NCBI RefSeq assembly: GCF_016862435.1
Contig: NZ_BOMY01000035.1
Location: 1 to 64,000 of the forward strand
Source of the DNA: Paractinoplanes tereljensis
GTDB lineage: Bacteria > Actinomycetota > Actinomycetes > Mycobacteriales > Micromonosporaceae
DNA length: 64,000 nucleotides
Direction: 5' to 3'
This document shows positions 50,955 through 59,101 of the stretch, in pieces. Each line of letters opens with the position of its first letter. The first letter of the stretch is position 1. The position numbers were made by a program, and so were the translations under genes. The notes beneath the pieces are model-generated. The model saw only the letters and a list, made by a program, of their open reading frames with translations, was not told where the DNA came from and made no database searches.

Positions 50955-51644
50955 TCAGGTCACGGTCCAGTCGGCGGTCTCGGTCGGCGTGCCGGCATTC
51001 AGGGTGAGGCGGATGCGGTCGATCTCGGCCGTCTCCCGGACATGGAAGGCGACGACGCTGTCGGCGTCGAAGTTCGGCGCGATCTGGAAGCGGAGGGAAC
51101 CGAGGCCCGCGGTCAGTGGCCCGCTGGCCTCGAACCAGCGGCCCTGCGTGTCGATCGCGAGAGCGTCCTTCTGCGGCTCGGCGATGAACTGGCCGGTCCC
51201 GATGTTGTGAATGTGCACCTTTACCACCACCCACTTGTAGCCGGTCAAGGCCGGCCACTTCGGGTAGTCGAACGGGTCCGTCACCTTGACGACCGAGATC
51301 TCGATAGGCTCGCCGGTCTCCCCGTCGTGCAGGGTGACCGCACTCCCCAGCGGGACGGCCACCGCGGCCGCTCCCGGTTTGGCCAGGTCATAGCTGGAGT
51401 GCGTGGCAGCCAGCGTCGGCTGGGCCGTCGGCATCTGGCTCGGCGCCGCAGTGAACTCCGCGGCCGTGGTCGTGGTCGTCACGGCCGCGGTTACCTGGCC
51501 GCGGCCGGCGTCCGGTCGGCCGACCAGCACGGCGAACCCCGCGCTGGCGCCGGCCACCGCGGCAACAGCGACCACCGTCGCCCAGCGCGCGGCACTGCGA
51601 AGGGCGGGGCGGGACGGCGCGATCATGGCCATCTGACTCGGCAC
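50955..51644 (-). CDS. Membrane-anchored protein with DUF4352-like extracellular domain
   Basis: 229 residues. One hydrophobic segment near the N-terminus (about 22-42) followed by a Thr-rich spacer and a beta-rich domain (about 95-229) with GYKWVVVKVHIHNIGTGQFIAEPQKDALAIDTQGRWFEAS, typical of DUF4352/telokin-like domains. Function unknown; probably surface located. Convergent with the acid phosphatase, four bases apart. Confidence 0.75.
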   Translation of the reverse strand: MPSQMAMIAPSRPALRSAARWATVVAVAAVAGASAGFAVLVGRPDAGRGQVTAAVTTTTTAAEFTAAPSQMPTAQPTLAATHSSYDLAKPGAAAVAVPLGSAVTLHDGETGEPIEISVVKVTDPFDYPKWPALTGYKWVVVKVHIHNIGTGQFIAEPQKDALAIDTQGRWFEASGPLTAGLGSLRFQIAPNFDADSVVAFHVRETAEIDRIRLTLNAGTPTETADWTVT

Positions 51645-51717
51645 GGCACGGCCGGACTTTAGCCAATCCGGCGCCTAGTCACTTTTTTTACTATGCAACT
51701 CTTTGTATGGTGGCGGG

Positions 51718-53709
51718 GTGAACCCGTACCCGACGCTGCTCAGTCCGCTGGACCTCGGCCACACGGTGCTGCGCAACCGGGTGGTCATGGGCTCGATGCA
51801 CACGAAGCTCGAAGATCGGGCCCGCGACCTGCCGAAACTCGCGGCCTACTTCGCCGAGCGAGCCAAGGGCGGCGTCGGGCTGATGGTGACCGGCGGCTAC
51901 GCGCCCACCTGGCGGGGGTGGCTGGCGCCGTTCGGCAGCATGATGACCAGCGGGCGGCACGCCGACGCGCACCGGCTGGTCACCGACGCGGTGCACGAGC
52001 ACGACGGCAAGATCCTGCTGCAGGTGCTGCACGCCGGCCGATACTCGTACCACCCGTTCAGCCTGGGTGCGTCGGCGCGGAAGTCGCCGATCACGCCGTT
52101 CCGGCCGCGGGCCATGTCGACCCGGCAGGTCGACCGCACCGCGACCAGCTTCGCGCGGGCCGCCCGGCTGGCGAAGCGGGCCGGTTACGACGGCGTCGAG
52201 ATCATGGGCTCCGAGGGTTATCTGATCAACCAGTTCCTGGCGGCGCGCACCAACGACCGCACCGACGCGTGGGGTGGCTCGGCGGCCAACCGGATGCGGT
52301 TCCCGATCGAGATCGTCCGGCGCACCCGGGAGCTGGCCGGCGACGACTTCATCGTGCAGTACCGGATCAGCCTGCTCGACCTGGTCGACAACGCCCAGTC
52401 CTGGGAGGAGACGGTCGAGCTCGCCCAGCAGCTGGAAGCCGCGGGCGTGACGCTGTTCAACACCGGGATCGGCTGGCACGAGGCCCGGGTGCCGACCATC
52501 GTCACCTCGGTGCCGCCGGGCGCCTTCACCTGGGTCACCCGCAAGCTGCGGCAGGAGGTGTCGGTGCCGGTCATCGCCTCCAACCGGATCAACCGGCCGG
52601 AGGCGGCCGAGCAGATCCTGGCCGCCGGCGACGCCGACCTGGTGTCGATGGCGCGGCCGCTGCTGGCCGACGCGGAGTGGGTGGCGAAGGCTTCGCAGAA
52701 CCGGGAACGCGAGATCATCACCTGCATCGCCTGCAATCAGGCCTGCCTCGACCACACGTTCCGCAACCAGCGGGCCTCGTGCCTGCTCAACCCGCGGGCC
52801 GGGCACGAGACCGAGCTTTTGCTACTTCCCACCCGTACGGCCAAAAGGATTGCGGTGGTCGGAGCCGGACCGGCGGGTCTGAGCGCGGCCATCGAATTGG
52901 CCGGCCGGGGTCATCGGGTTGAGCTTTTCGAGGCGGCCGCCGAGATCGGCGGGCAGTTCCGGCTGGCCGCGCGGATCCCCGGCAAGGAGGAGTTCGCGCG
53001 CACCCTCGACTACTACCGGCACATGATCGACGTCCGAGATGTCCGGCTACAAACAAGGACAAAGGCAAAAGCCGAAGATCTCGCCGGGTACGACGAGGTA
53101 GTGGTGGCGACTGGCGTCCGGCCCCGGATACCCGACATTCCGGGCATCGACCATCCGATGGTGATCACCTATCAGGAGCTGATAGAGCGAGGGACCGCCG
53201 CCAAAAAAATCGCGATCATCGGCGCCGGCGGCATCGGCTTCGACGTCGGTGAATTCCTCCTGCACGAACCGGACGAACCGCTCGACGACTGGATGCGGCG
53301 CTGGGGCGTCACCGACCCGCAGACCGCGCCGGGCGGCCTGGCGGTGAAGGTGAAGACCCCGCCGCGTCGCGAGGTCCACCTGCTGCAACGCAAGACCACC
53401 ACGCCCGGCAAAGACCTGGGCAAAACGACCGGCTGGGTGCATCGCGCGGCGCTGCAGGACTCCGGGGTCACCATGCGGCGCGGCGTGGAATACCTGCGCA
53501 TCGACGACCAAGGCCTGCACACCGCCGACGGCCTGCTGGCGGTGGACACCGTGGTGCTGTGCGCCGGCCAGGCCTCGGTCCGCGACCTGGTCGACCCGCT
53601 GCGCGAACGCGGCGTCAACGTGCACGTGATCGGCGGCGCCGACGTAGCCACCGAGCTCGACGCCAAACGGGCCATCAAGCAAGCCACCGAACTCGCCGCA
53701 CGCCTCTAG
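51718..53709 (+). CDS. fadH: NADPH-dependent 2,4-dienoyl-CoA reductase
   Basis: 663 residues (E. coli FadH has 672) from GTG 51718; the TTG at 51703 is unlikely. The old-yellow-enzyme barrel (1-350) has NPYPTLLSPLDLGHTVLRNRVVMGSMHT and DGVEIMGSEGYLINQFLAARTNDRTDAWGG. The 4Fe-4S cluster is formed by Cys in CIACNQACLDHTFRNQRASC. FAD and NADPH domains follow: KRIAVVGAGPAGLSAAIELA and KIAIIGAGGIGFDVGEFL. It reduces 2,4-dienoyl-CoA intermediates of unsaturated fatty acid oxidation. An enoyl-CoA hydratase and a PadR regulator follow. Confidence 0.95.
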   Translation: MNPYPTLLSPLDLGHTVLRNRVVMGSMHTKLEDRARDLPKLAAYFAERAKGGVGLMVTGGYAPTWRGWLAPFGSMMTSGRHADAHRLVTDAVHEHDGKILLQVLHAGRYSYHPFSLGASARKSPITPFRPRAMSTRQVDRTATSFARAARLAKRAGYDGVEIMGSEGYLINQFLAARTNDRTDAWGGSAANRMRFPIEIVRRTRELAGDDFIVQYRISLLDLVDNAQSWEETVELAQQLEAAGVTLFNTGIGWHEARVPTIVTSVPPGAFTWVTRKLRQEVSVPVIASNRINRPEAAEQILAAGDADLVSMARPLLADAEWVAKASQNREREIITCIACNQACLDHTFRNQRASCLLNPRAGHETELLLLPTRTAKRIAVVGAGPAGLSAAIELAGRGHRVELFEAAAEIGGQFRLAARIPGKEEFARTLDYYRHMIDVRDVRLQTRTKAKAEDLAGYDEVVVATGVRPRIPDIPGIDHPMVITYQELIERGTAAKKIAIIGAGGIGFDVGEFLLHEPDEPLDDWMRRWGVTDPQTAPGGLAVKVKTPPRREVHLLQRKTTTPGKDLGKTTGWVHRAALQDSGVTMRRGVEYLRIDDQGLHTADGLLAVDTVVLCAGQASVRDLVDPLRERGVNVHVIGGADVATELDAKRAIKQATELAARL

Positions 53710-53717
53710 GAGCCACC

Positions 53718-54533
53718 ATGAAGAACGTGACCGTCGAGCTAGGCAGCAACGGGATCGCCCAGGTCCGGCTCAGCCGCCCCGACAAGCTCAACGCCCTCAC
53801 CCTGGACACCCTGCAGCAGCTGGTCGCCGCGGCCAAGCAGCTGCGCCGCGACCGCACCGTGCGGGCCGTGGTGATCTCCGGCGACGGCGACTCGTTCAGC
53901 TCCGGCCTGGACATCGCCGGCACGCTCAAGACGCCCGGCCGGGTGGTGCGGGCGTTCCTGCCGGTGCCGGGCCGCGGCACCAACCTCTTCCAGGAGGCCT
54001 GCTGGGCCTGGCGGCGCGTCCCGGTCCCGGTCATCGCGGCCGTGCACGGCCACTGCTACGGCGGCGGGGTGCAGATCGCGCTGGCCGCCGACCTGCGCTT
54101 CGCCACCCCCGATTCGAAGTGGTCGGTGCTCGAGGGCAAGTGGGGCATCATCCCCGACATGACCGGTATCCGCAGCCTCACCGAGGTGGTCGGCGCCGAC
54201 GTCGCGAAACGGCTGACGATGACCGCCGAACGCTTCAGCGGCGCCGACGCCCAGCGCTACGGCCTGGTCACCGAGCTGGACGACGAGCCGGTCAAGGCGG
54301 CCACCGCGTTCGCCGAGAGCCTGCTGACCCGGTCCCCCGACGCGATCGCGGCGGCCAAGCGGCTGATCGACGACGCGCTGACCGGCAGCGCCCGGCGCAC
54401 CTTCGCCCGCGAGCGCTGGGAGCAGATCCGCCTGCTGCGCCTGCCCAACACCGGCATCCTGCGGCGCGCCGTGGTCAAGAAGGAAGACCCGGAGTTCCGG
54501 CCCCGGGCCAATAGGATTCGTCCGTGGCACTGA
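53718..54533 (+). CDS. Enoyl-CoA hydratase/isomerase (crotonase) family protein
   Basis: 271 residues from ATG 53718, eight bases after fadH with AGGAG before it. VRLSRPDKLNALTLDTLQQL, SGDGDSFSSGLDIAGTL (oxyanion Gly segment) and VIAAVHGHCYGGGVQIALAADLRFATPDSKWSVLEGKWGIIPDMTG are crotonase signatures. The usual catalytic Glu pair is partly altered (EGKWGIIPD), so hydratase versus isomerase activity is unclear. Operon with fadH implies fatty acid beta-oxidation. Confidence 0.93.
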   Translation: MKNVTVELGSNGIAQVRLSRPDKLNALTLDTLQQLVAAAKQLRRDRTVRAVVISGDGDSFSSGLDIAGTLKTPGRVVRAFLPVPGRGTNLFQEACWAWRRVPVPVIAAVHGHCYGGGVQIALAADLRFATPDSKWSVLEGKWGIIPDMTGIRSLTEVVGADVAKRLTMTAERFSGADAQRYGLVTELDDEPVKAATAFAESLLTRSPDAIAAAKRLIDDALTGSARRTFARERWEQIRLLRLPNTGILRRAVVKKEDPEFRPRANRIRPWH

Positions 54534-55078
54534 GGAACGCCGTGCTGGCGGCGCTGATCGACCGGGAGTCCTCGGGCTACGACCTCGCCAAACGGTTCCG
54601 GGTGTCGGTCGCCAACTTCTGGACCTCCACCCCCCAGCAGCTCTACCGCGAGCTGGAGAAAATGGAGGCTGAGGGCCTGCTCACGGCCCGCGTCGTCAAA
54701 CAGGAGAAACGGCCGGACAAGCGCATCTTCTCGGTCACGCTGAGCGGTCGCGACGCCCTTCGGGCGTTCACCCAACAGGATCCAAAGCCGACGACCGTAC
54801 GCGATGAGCTGCTCGTTCAGGTCGAAGCGCTGGCCCACGCCGACGTGCCGAGCGTGCGCGAGTCGATCCGCGCCCGCATCGAGCAGAGCCGCCAGCGCCT
54901 CGACGCCTACGAAAAGCTCCTGGCCGAGATCCTCGGCCCCCGCAGCCACGAAGAGTTCCTGGCCACCGGCAACCGCATCGGCCCATATCTGACGCTGAGC
55001 CGAGGCATCAGCTTCGAGCGCGAGAACATCACCTGGGGCGAACTGGCCCTCAGCGTCCTGGCCCGCCGCTACCCCTAG
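54524..55078 (+). CDS. PadR family transcriptional regulator
   Basis: 184 residues from GTG 54524, overlapping the crotonase stop by 10 bp. The winged helix is ALRNAVLAALIDRESSGYDLAKRFRVSVANFWTSTPQQLYRELEKMEAEGLL, followed by the wing VVKQEKRPDKRIFSVTLSGRDAL and a C-terminal helical region (PadR C-terminal type, VRESIRARIEQSRQRLDAYEKLL). Probably regulates the fadH operon. Its TAG stop codon is formed by bases at the junction with the MITE-like element that begins at 55079, so the original C-terminus may have been longer. Confidence 0.9.
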   Translation: MALRNAVLAALIDRESSGYDLAKRFRVSVANFWTSTPQQLYRELEKMEAEGLLTARVVKQEKRPDKRIFSVTLSGRDALRAFTQQDPKPTTVRDELLVQVEALAHADVPSVRESIRARIEQSRQRLDAYEKLLAEILGPRSHEEFLATGNRIGPYLTLSRGISFERENITWGELALSVLARRYP

Positions 55079-55240
55079 GTCGTGTTTCAAAAAGGGGTCG
55101 AGCTGCGGTGAGGTCCAGGTGTCGTCTGGGTGTGCGCCGGAATTGCCCGCATACCGGTGTTGTATGTGGGTGATTCCGGCGTGCGGCCAGGCGGCGGCTG
55201 GGCCACGCCGCAGCACGGCATCCTTTTTGAAACACGACCT
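55077..55240. mobile_element. MITE-like element with perfect terminal inverted repeats
   Basis: Both ends carry GGTCGTGTTTCAAAAAGG and its reverse complement; with flanking CCTA/TAGG the perfect inverted repeat reaches 22 bp (55074-55095 and 55222-55243). The subterminal 20 bases are also imperfectly inverted. The element is about 165 bp with no coding capacity, and the flanking TA bases could be a target duplication. The ends resemble IS5-family-type ends of actinobacteria (recalled, not searched). It sits between padR and a convergent hydrolase gene. Confidence 0.8.
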
Positions 55241-55289
55241 AGGCGTTGAGGGCGAGGTACCTGAGCCGACGGCCTCCTCGTGGCGCAGG

Positions 55290-56189
55290 TCAGCGAAGGA
55301 ATCCCGACAGGACCTCGGTGAACCGCGCCGGCTGCTCCTCGGCCACGTAATGGCCGCAATCGTCGATGATCACCTCGGTGACATCGTCGGCTGCCAGCCG
55401 CATCGTCTCGGCGACCAGCGCGCCGCTGTACCGCGCGCCACCGACGGCGAGGACCGGCAGCGTCAGCCGGGTCTTCCGGCGCTGCTCGTTCTGCGCGATC
55501 GTGTCGTCCAGGGCCCGGTAGTACGCGAAGCTCGACCGCAGCCCGCGCGGGTCCGCGACGATCGCGTCGACGTAGACATCGACGGCGTACTCGGGAATCG
55601 CGTCCGGGGTGGCGCCCTTGGTGGCGAACTGGTGGCCGAAGAACAGCCGCTCCCGTCCCCGGACCAGCTCCTCGTTGAGGTCGTCGAGCCGGTTGAAGCC
55701 GAAGTGCCAGAGCCGCTTGTTGACCGCGGCCGAGCTGAAGACCGACGGGGTCGGCGTGAGACCGGGGATGATGGCGTCGACGACGGTGAGCCGGCCCACC
55801 CGCTCGGGGTGATCGGCCGCGAGGGCGTAACCGGTCCACATGCCGATGTCGTGGCCGACCACGTCGAAACGGTCGTGCCCGAGCGCGGCCATCAGCGCGA
55901 CCATGTCGGCGGCCAGCGAGCCGGCGTCGTAACCGTCGTCCGGCCGGTCGGACAGCCCGGACCCGCGCGAGTCGACGGCGACGACGGTGTGCTCGCGGGC
56001 GAGGGCGGGCATCACTTCCCGCCAGGCATACCAGGTCTGCGGCCACCCGCCGACCAGCAGCAGCGGCGGGCCGTCGCCGCCGGTGACCGCGTGCAGCCGC
56101 AGCCCGTCCAGTTCGACGAACCGGCTGGTGAAAACGTCGGTGAATCCCTCGGGAAGCGGCATCTTGGACTGATCGTTCCAACTTGTCAT
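55290..56189 (-). CDS. Alpha/beta hydrolase, epoxide hydrolase-like
   Basis: 299 residues from ATG 56189. HAVTGGDGPPLLLVGGWPQTWYAWREVMPALAREHTVVAVDSRGSGLSDRP contains the HGWP-like oxyanion region, and VVGHDIGMWTGYALA carries an Asp nucleophile (GHD-x-G), which marks epoxide hydrolases and dehalogenases rather than Ser esterases. VIIDDCGHYVAEEQPARF supplies the His. Divergent from a TetR gene, with one operator copy inside its first codons. Detoxification of an epoxide or ester is the likely role. Confidence 0.9.
   Translation of the reverse strand: MTSWNDQSKMPLPEGFTDVFTSRFVELDGLRLHAVTGGDGPPLLLVGGWPQTWYAWREVMPALAREHTVVAVDSRGSGLSDRPDDGYDAGSLAADMVALMAALGHDRFDVVGHDIGMWTGYALAADHPERVGRLTVVDAIIPGLTPTPSVFSSAAVNKRLWHFGFNRLDDLNEELVRGRERLFFGHQFATKGATPDAIPEYAVDVYVDAIVADPRGLRSSFAYYRALDDTIAQNEQRRKTRLTLPVLAVGGARYSGALVAETMRLAADDVTEVIIDDCGHYVAEEQPARFTEVLSGFLR
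56164..56181. promoter_or_regulatory. TetR operator copy 1, within the start of the hydrolase gene
   Basis: TTGGACTGATCGTTCCAA: outer arms TTGGA/TCCAA are perfectly inverted and the core GATC is shared with the site at 56209. It covers codons 3-9 of the hydrolase. Confidence 0.6.
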
Positions 56190-56208
56190 GCCGGTCACCA
56201 TACGCATG

Positions 56209-56226
56209 TTGGACCGATCGGTGCAA
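56209..56226. promoter_or_regulatory. TetR operator copy 2, in the divergent gap
   Basis: TTGGACCGATCGGTGCAA is an 18-bp palindrome with a single mismatched pair and a perfect 10-bp centre (ACCGATCGGT). It lies 20 bp before the tetR start and 20 bp before the hydrolase start. Offset from copy 1 is 45 bp. Confidence 0.75.
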
Positions 56227-56245
56227 GATGCGTAGGCTGAGGAGC

Positions 56246-56833
56246 ATGGCGGGACGCAAGCAATTCGACGTGGACGAGGCGTTACGACGCGCGATGCTCG
56301 TCTTCTGGCGCTGGGGCTATGCGGAAGCCTCGATCGACCGCCTCACCGAAGGCACCGGCCTGGGGCGGAGCTCGCTCTACGGCACCTTCGGCGACAAGAG
56401 CACGCTCTTCCGGAAAAGCCTCGAGCGGTACGCGCAGACCTACCACCCGCAGTACGACAAGGCACTGTCCGGCCCGCACCCGAACCCGAGCGCCGTGGTG
56501 GCCGCCTACCTGCGGGTCACCCTGAACCGCATCGCCGACCCGGCGGTCCCGGACGGCTGCCTGCTCACGATGTCGGCAGCGCAGTTCCCGGCCCTCGACC
56601 CGGAGAGCCAGGCGGCGGTCCGCGCCATGATCGACGGTCTGCGGGCGATGCTGGAGCGGGCGATGCGGGCGGCGGGAGCCGACGGGCCGGAGGCGGCCAG
56701 GCTGGCGTTGTGCACGGTGGCAACCAACAAGTCCCTGGCGGTGCTGAGCCGCGCCGGCTTCTCGGCCGAGGAACTGGCCACCGTCGCCACCAACGCAGCG
56801 TCCGGAGCCCGAACCGTGCCAACACCCGGGTAG
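56246..56833 (+). CDS. TetR/AcrR family transcriptional regulator
   Basis: 195 residues from ATG 56246 behind GGCTGAGGAG. DNA-binding domain: RKQFDVDEALRRAMLVFWRWGYAEASIDRLTEGTGLGRSSLYGTFGDKSTLFRKSLERY, close to the AcrR/YcdC-like group with C-terminal DUF1956/TetR_C_16-type region (GCLLTMSAAQFPALDPE). Divergent from the epoxide-hydrolase-like gene, which it probably represses through the two 18-bp sites. Confidence 0.94.
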   Translation: MAGRKQFDVDEALRRAMLVFWRWGYAEASIDRLTEGTGLGRSSLYGTFGDKSTLFRKSLERYAQTYHPQYDKALSGPHPNPSAVVAAYLRVTLNRIADPAVPDGCLLTMSAAQFPALDPESQAAVRAMIDGLRAMLERAMRAAGADGPEAARLALCTVATNKSLAVLSRAGFSAEELATVATNAASGARTVPTPG

Positions 56834-56882
56834 CCGTGCGGGCCAGCCGCTGGAGGAGATGCAGCGATAGCGGGCTCAGGCA

Positions 56883-57629
56883 TCACCCGGCCGTACGCAG
56901 GTAGGCCTCGGCCAGTTCGCGCAGCCGGGCCCGGCCGAAGCTGCGGCCGTGTCCGGGGTGGACGACGGCGACGTCGAGACCGGCGAGGAACTCCATGCTC
57001 CGGCGGTAGGCGGCCACGTCGGAGTTCGGCAGGTCGTCGATCAGGGTGTCGTCGTAGACGATGTCGCCGGAGTACAGGGCGCCGGTGCGCTCCTCCAGCA
57101 GGGCGATGCTGCCCGGGGTGTGGCCGGGCAGGTGCAGCACGGTCAGCGCTCGGCCGCCCAGGTCGATGCGGTCGCCGTCGTCGAGCGTGCGGTGCAGGGT
57201 CATCGGTTCGACGCGGTAGCTGGCCGGGTCGTAGCCGGGATCGGGCAGGACGTCGAGCATGAGCTCCGGGACAGGTTCGCCCGCCGGGTCGAGGCCCAGC
57301 CGGTCGTAGAGCTCCGGGCCGAACAGGCTCGCCGGGATGCCGGCCGCCAGGACCCCCGCCTCGGCCGGATGGGCGGCCCGCTCGCCGAACTCGGGTGCCC
57401 CGCCGGCGTGGTCGAGATGCGCGTGGGTCAGCAGGACCATCGGATCGCGATCGAACATGGCCGGGATCGCCGCGCGCAGCGAGACGACCCCGAGCCCGGC
57501 GTCGATCACGACGTCCCGGTCGGTGCCGCGCAGCCACCAGAAGTTCGCCGACAGCAGTTCGTTGACGTGCCGTTCCGAAATCCGGGTGACGTCGTCGCCC
57601 ACCTCGGCCCGGGTGAACCAGTCGGCCAT
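56883..57629 (-). CDS. MBL-fold metallo-hydrolase
   Basis: 248 residues. The metal-binding motif VLLTHAHLDHAGGAPEFGER (T-H-A-H-x-D-H), the further ligand His in LHLPGHTPGSIALLEE, Asp in ALYSGDIVYDDT and His in VAVVHPGHGRSFG complete the two-zinc lactamase-fold site. Glyoxalase II or lactonase-type hydrolysis is likely. Cytoplasmic, stand-alone; convergent with the TetR gene. Confidence 0.92.
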   Translation of the reverse strand: MADWFTRAEVGDDVTRISERHVNELLSANFWWLRGTDRDVVIDAGLGVVSLRAAIPAMFDRDPMVLLTHAHLDHAGGAPEFGERAAHPAEAGVLAAGIPASLFGPELYDRLGLDPAGEPVPELMLDVLPDPGYDPASYRVEPMTLHRTLDDGDRIDLGGRALTVLHLPGHTPGSIALLEERTGALYSGDIVYDDTLIDDLPNSDVAAYRRSMEFLAGLDVAVVHPGHGRSFGRARLRELAEAYLRTAG

Positions 57630-57713
57630 ACCCGCCAGGCTAGGCCTCGGGCGTCAGCCGATGGTGGCGACCTGATCCATTTCGAGGGCCCGTCACATGG
57701 CCGTAACAACCCC

Positions 57714-57742
57714 TTGATCAGCGCGGAACCGGCGCGTATGTT
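57714..57742 (+). promoter_or_regulatory. Promoter of the GH1/GH2 sugar operon
   Basis: TTGATC (57714-57719) and TATGTT (57737-57742) spaced by 17 bases fit a housekeeping-sigma promoter. The LacI-type operator at 57745 starts three bases after the -10 box, so it would cover the transcription start. Confidence 0.6.
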
Positions 57743-57744
57743 TT

Positions 57745-57762
57745 TGCTTAATCGATGAAGCA
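57745..57762. promoter_or_regulatory. LacI-family operator upstream of the GH1/GH2 operon
   Basis: TGCTTAATCGATGAAGCA: arms TGCTT/AAGCA with a central CG; eight of nine base pairs are symmetric. This is the usual LacI-family layout. A LacI-type gene lies at the far end of the same operon (right window edge), convergent with it. Confidence 0.8.
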
Positions 57763-57850
57763 GGCGCCACCTGCAGATGTTCGCCGACATGAAAGATCAC
57801 CGACGTGCTGGGCTGGCACCAGCCGGTCGGCTTGGAGTCGAAGGAGAGCC

Positions 57851-59101
57851 ATGAGAAACAAGCGAGCCCTCGCCGCTCTGGCAAGCGTTGCCCTGACCGG
57901 GCTGCTGGTGAGCGGCTGCGGCAACAGCGACGACAGCTCGGGGTCCGGATCGGGACCGGTGAGCCTGACCGTGTGGACCGGCTTCACCGGCGGTGACGCC
58001 CCGGGCTACGACCAGATCGTCAGCGACTTCAACGCGGCCCACCCGGACATCAAGGTGACGATGACCAAGATGTCCTGGGACACGATCGGGCAGAAGCTGC
58101 CCTCGGCCTGGGTGACCGGGCAGGGACCGGACATCGCCGCCCCCTCGTCCGACCCGAACGCGATCGCGCAGTACGTGAAGACCAACTCGGTCCTTGAGAT
58201 CACCAACACCGGCACCGGCGACGACAAGGTCAACACCGACCAGCTCGCGCCCGCGCTGGTCAAGGAATTCACCTACAACGGCAAGCTGTACGCGGTGCCG
58301 GCCAACTACGCGACGCTGAGCCTCTACTACAACAAGAAGCTGGTCAGCACGCCGCCGACCACGGTCGCCGAGCTCCAGGACCAGGCCGCCAAGCTGACCA
58401 CCGGCGGCAACTACGGCCTGGTGCTGGCCGACAACAACACCATCCAGATGTGGCCGATCCTGCAGTGGCTCAGCGGCGGCGACATCGTCGACACCAGCAA
58501 CTGCAGCGTGGTCGGCACCCCGGCCAGTATCGCGAGCCTCCAGCCGTGGGTCGACCTGGTGAAGAACAAGAAGATCTCTCCGGTCGGGCTCAGCGGGGCC
58601 GAGGCCGACTCGCTCTTCTCGGCCGGCAAGGCGGCCATGGAGATCAACGGTCCGTGGGCCGCGGCCAGCTACAAGACGGCCGGCGTCGACTTCGGCCTGG
58701 CCGCCGTGCCGACCGGCGCCGACGGCAAGTCGGTGACCCTCGGCTCGACCGCTCCCCTGGCGATCTCGGCCAAGACCAAGCACCCGCAGCAGGCGCAGGA
58801 GTTCCTCGCCTACTGGACCAGCAAGACCGCGCAGCTGAAGTTCTCCAAGTCCACCGGCTTCCCGCCGCTGCGCACCGACCTCGCCGACGACGCCACCCTG
58901 AAGGCCGATCCGACCGTGTCGATCTTCGCGAACCAGGTGCCGAACGCCAAGCTCTACCTGCCGCAGGTGCCCAACGCCACCAAGGTGGACACCGACGCGT
59001 ACGTGCCGCTGATCCAGACGGCGACGCGGAACGGAGATGTCGCGGGCGCCGCCGCCACCGCCGCCAAGAAGATCAACGAGTTGACCGGCTGCACGCAATG
59101 A
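57851..59101 (+). CDS. Extracellular sugar-binding lipoprotein of the GH1/GH2 operon
   Basis: 416 residues from ATG 57851 with AAGGAGAG upstream. The lipobox ends at Cys23 (LLVSGCGNS) after a typical signal. CUT1 family 1 solute-binding protein: SLTVWTGFTGGDAPGYDQIVSDFNAAHPDIKV, YNGKLYAVPANYATLSLYYNKKL and MEINGPWAAASYKTAGVDFGLAAVP. It is the first gene of a coupled operon with two permeases and two glycosidases and so likely binds a disaccharide or short glycoside. Confidence 0.95.
   Translation: MRNKRALAALASVALTGLLVSGCGNSDDSSGSGSGPVSLTVWTGFTGGDAPGYDQIVSDFNAAHPDIKVTMTKMSWDTIGQKLPSAWVTGQGPDIAAPSSDPNAIAQYVKTNSVLEITNTGTGDDKVNTDQLAPALVKEFTYNGKLYAVPANYATLSLYYNKKLVSTPPTTVAELQDQAAKLTTGGNYGLVLADNNTIQMWPILQWLSGGDIVDTSNCSVVGTPASIASLQPWVDLVKNKKISPVGLSGAEADSLFSAGKAAMEINGPWAAASYKTAGVDFGLAAVPTGADGKSVTLGSTAPLAISAKTKHPQQAQEFLAYWTSKTAQLKFSKSTGFPPLRTDLADDATLKADPTVSIFANQVPNAKLYLPQVPNATKVDTDAYVPLIQTATRNGDVAGAAATAAKKINELTGCTQ

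Noticed and set aside
55087-56259. 390-codon minus-strand frame spanning the MITE-like element and hydrolase
   Set aside because: It is a different frame from the hydrolase with its GHD-x-G nucleophile motif, and its C-terminal part is the MITE body.
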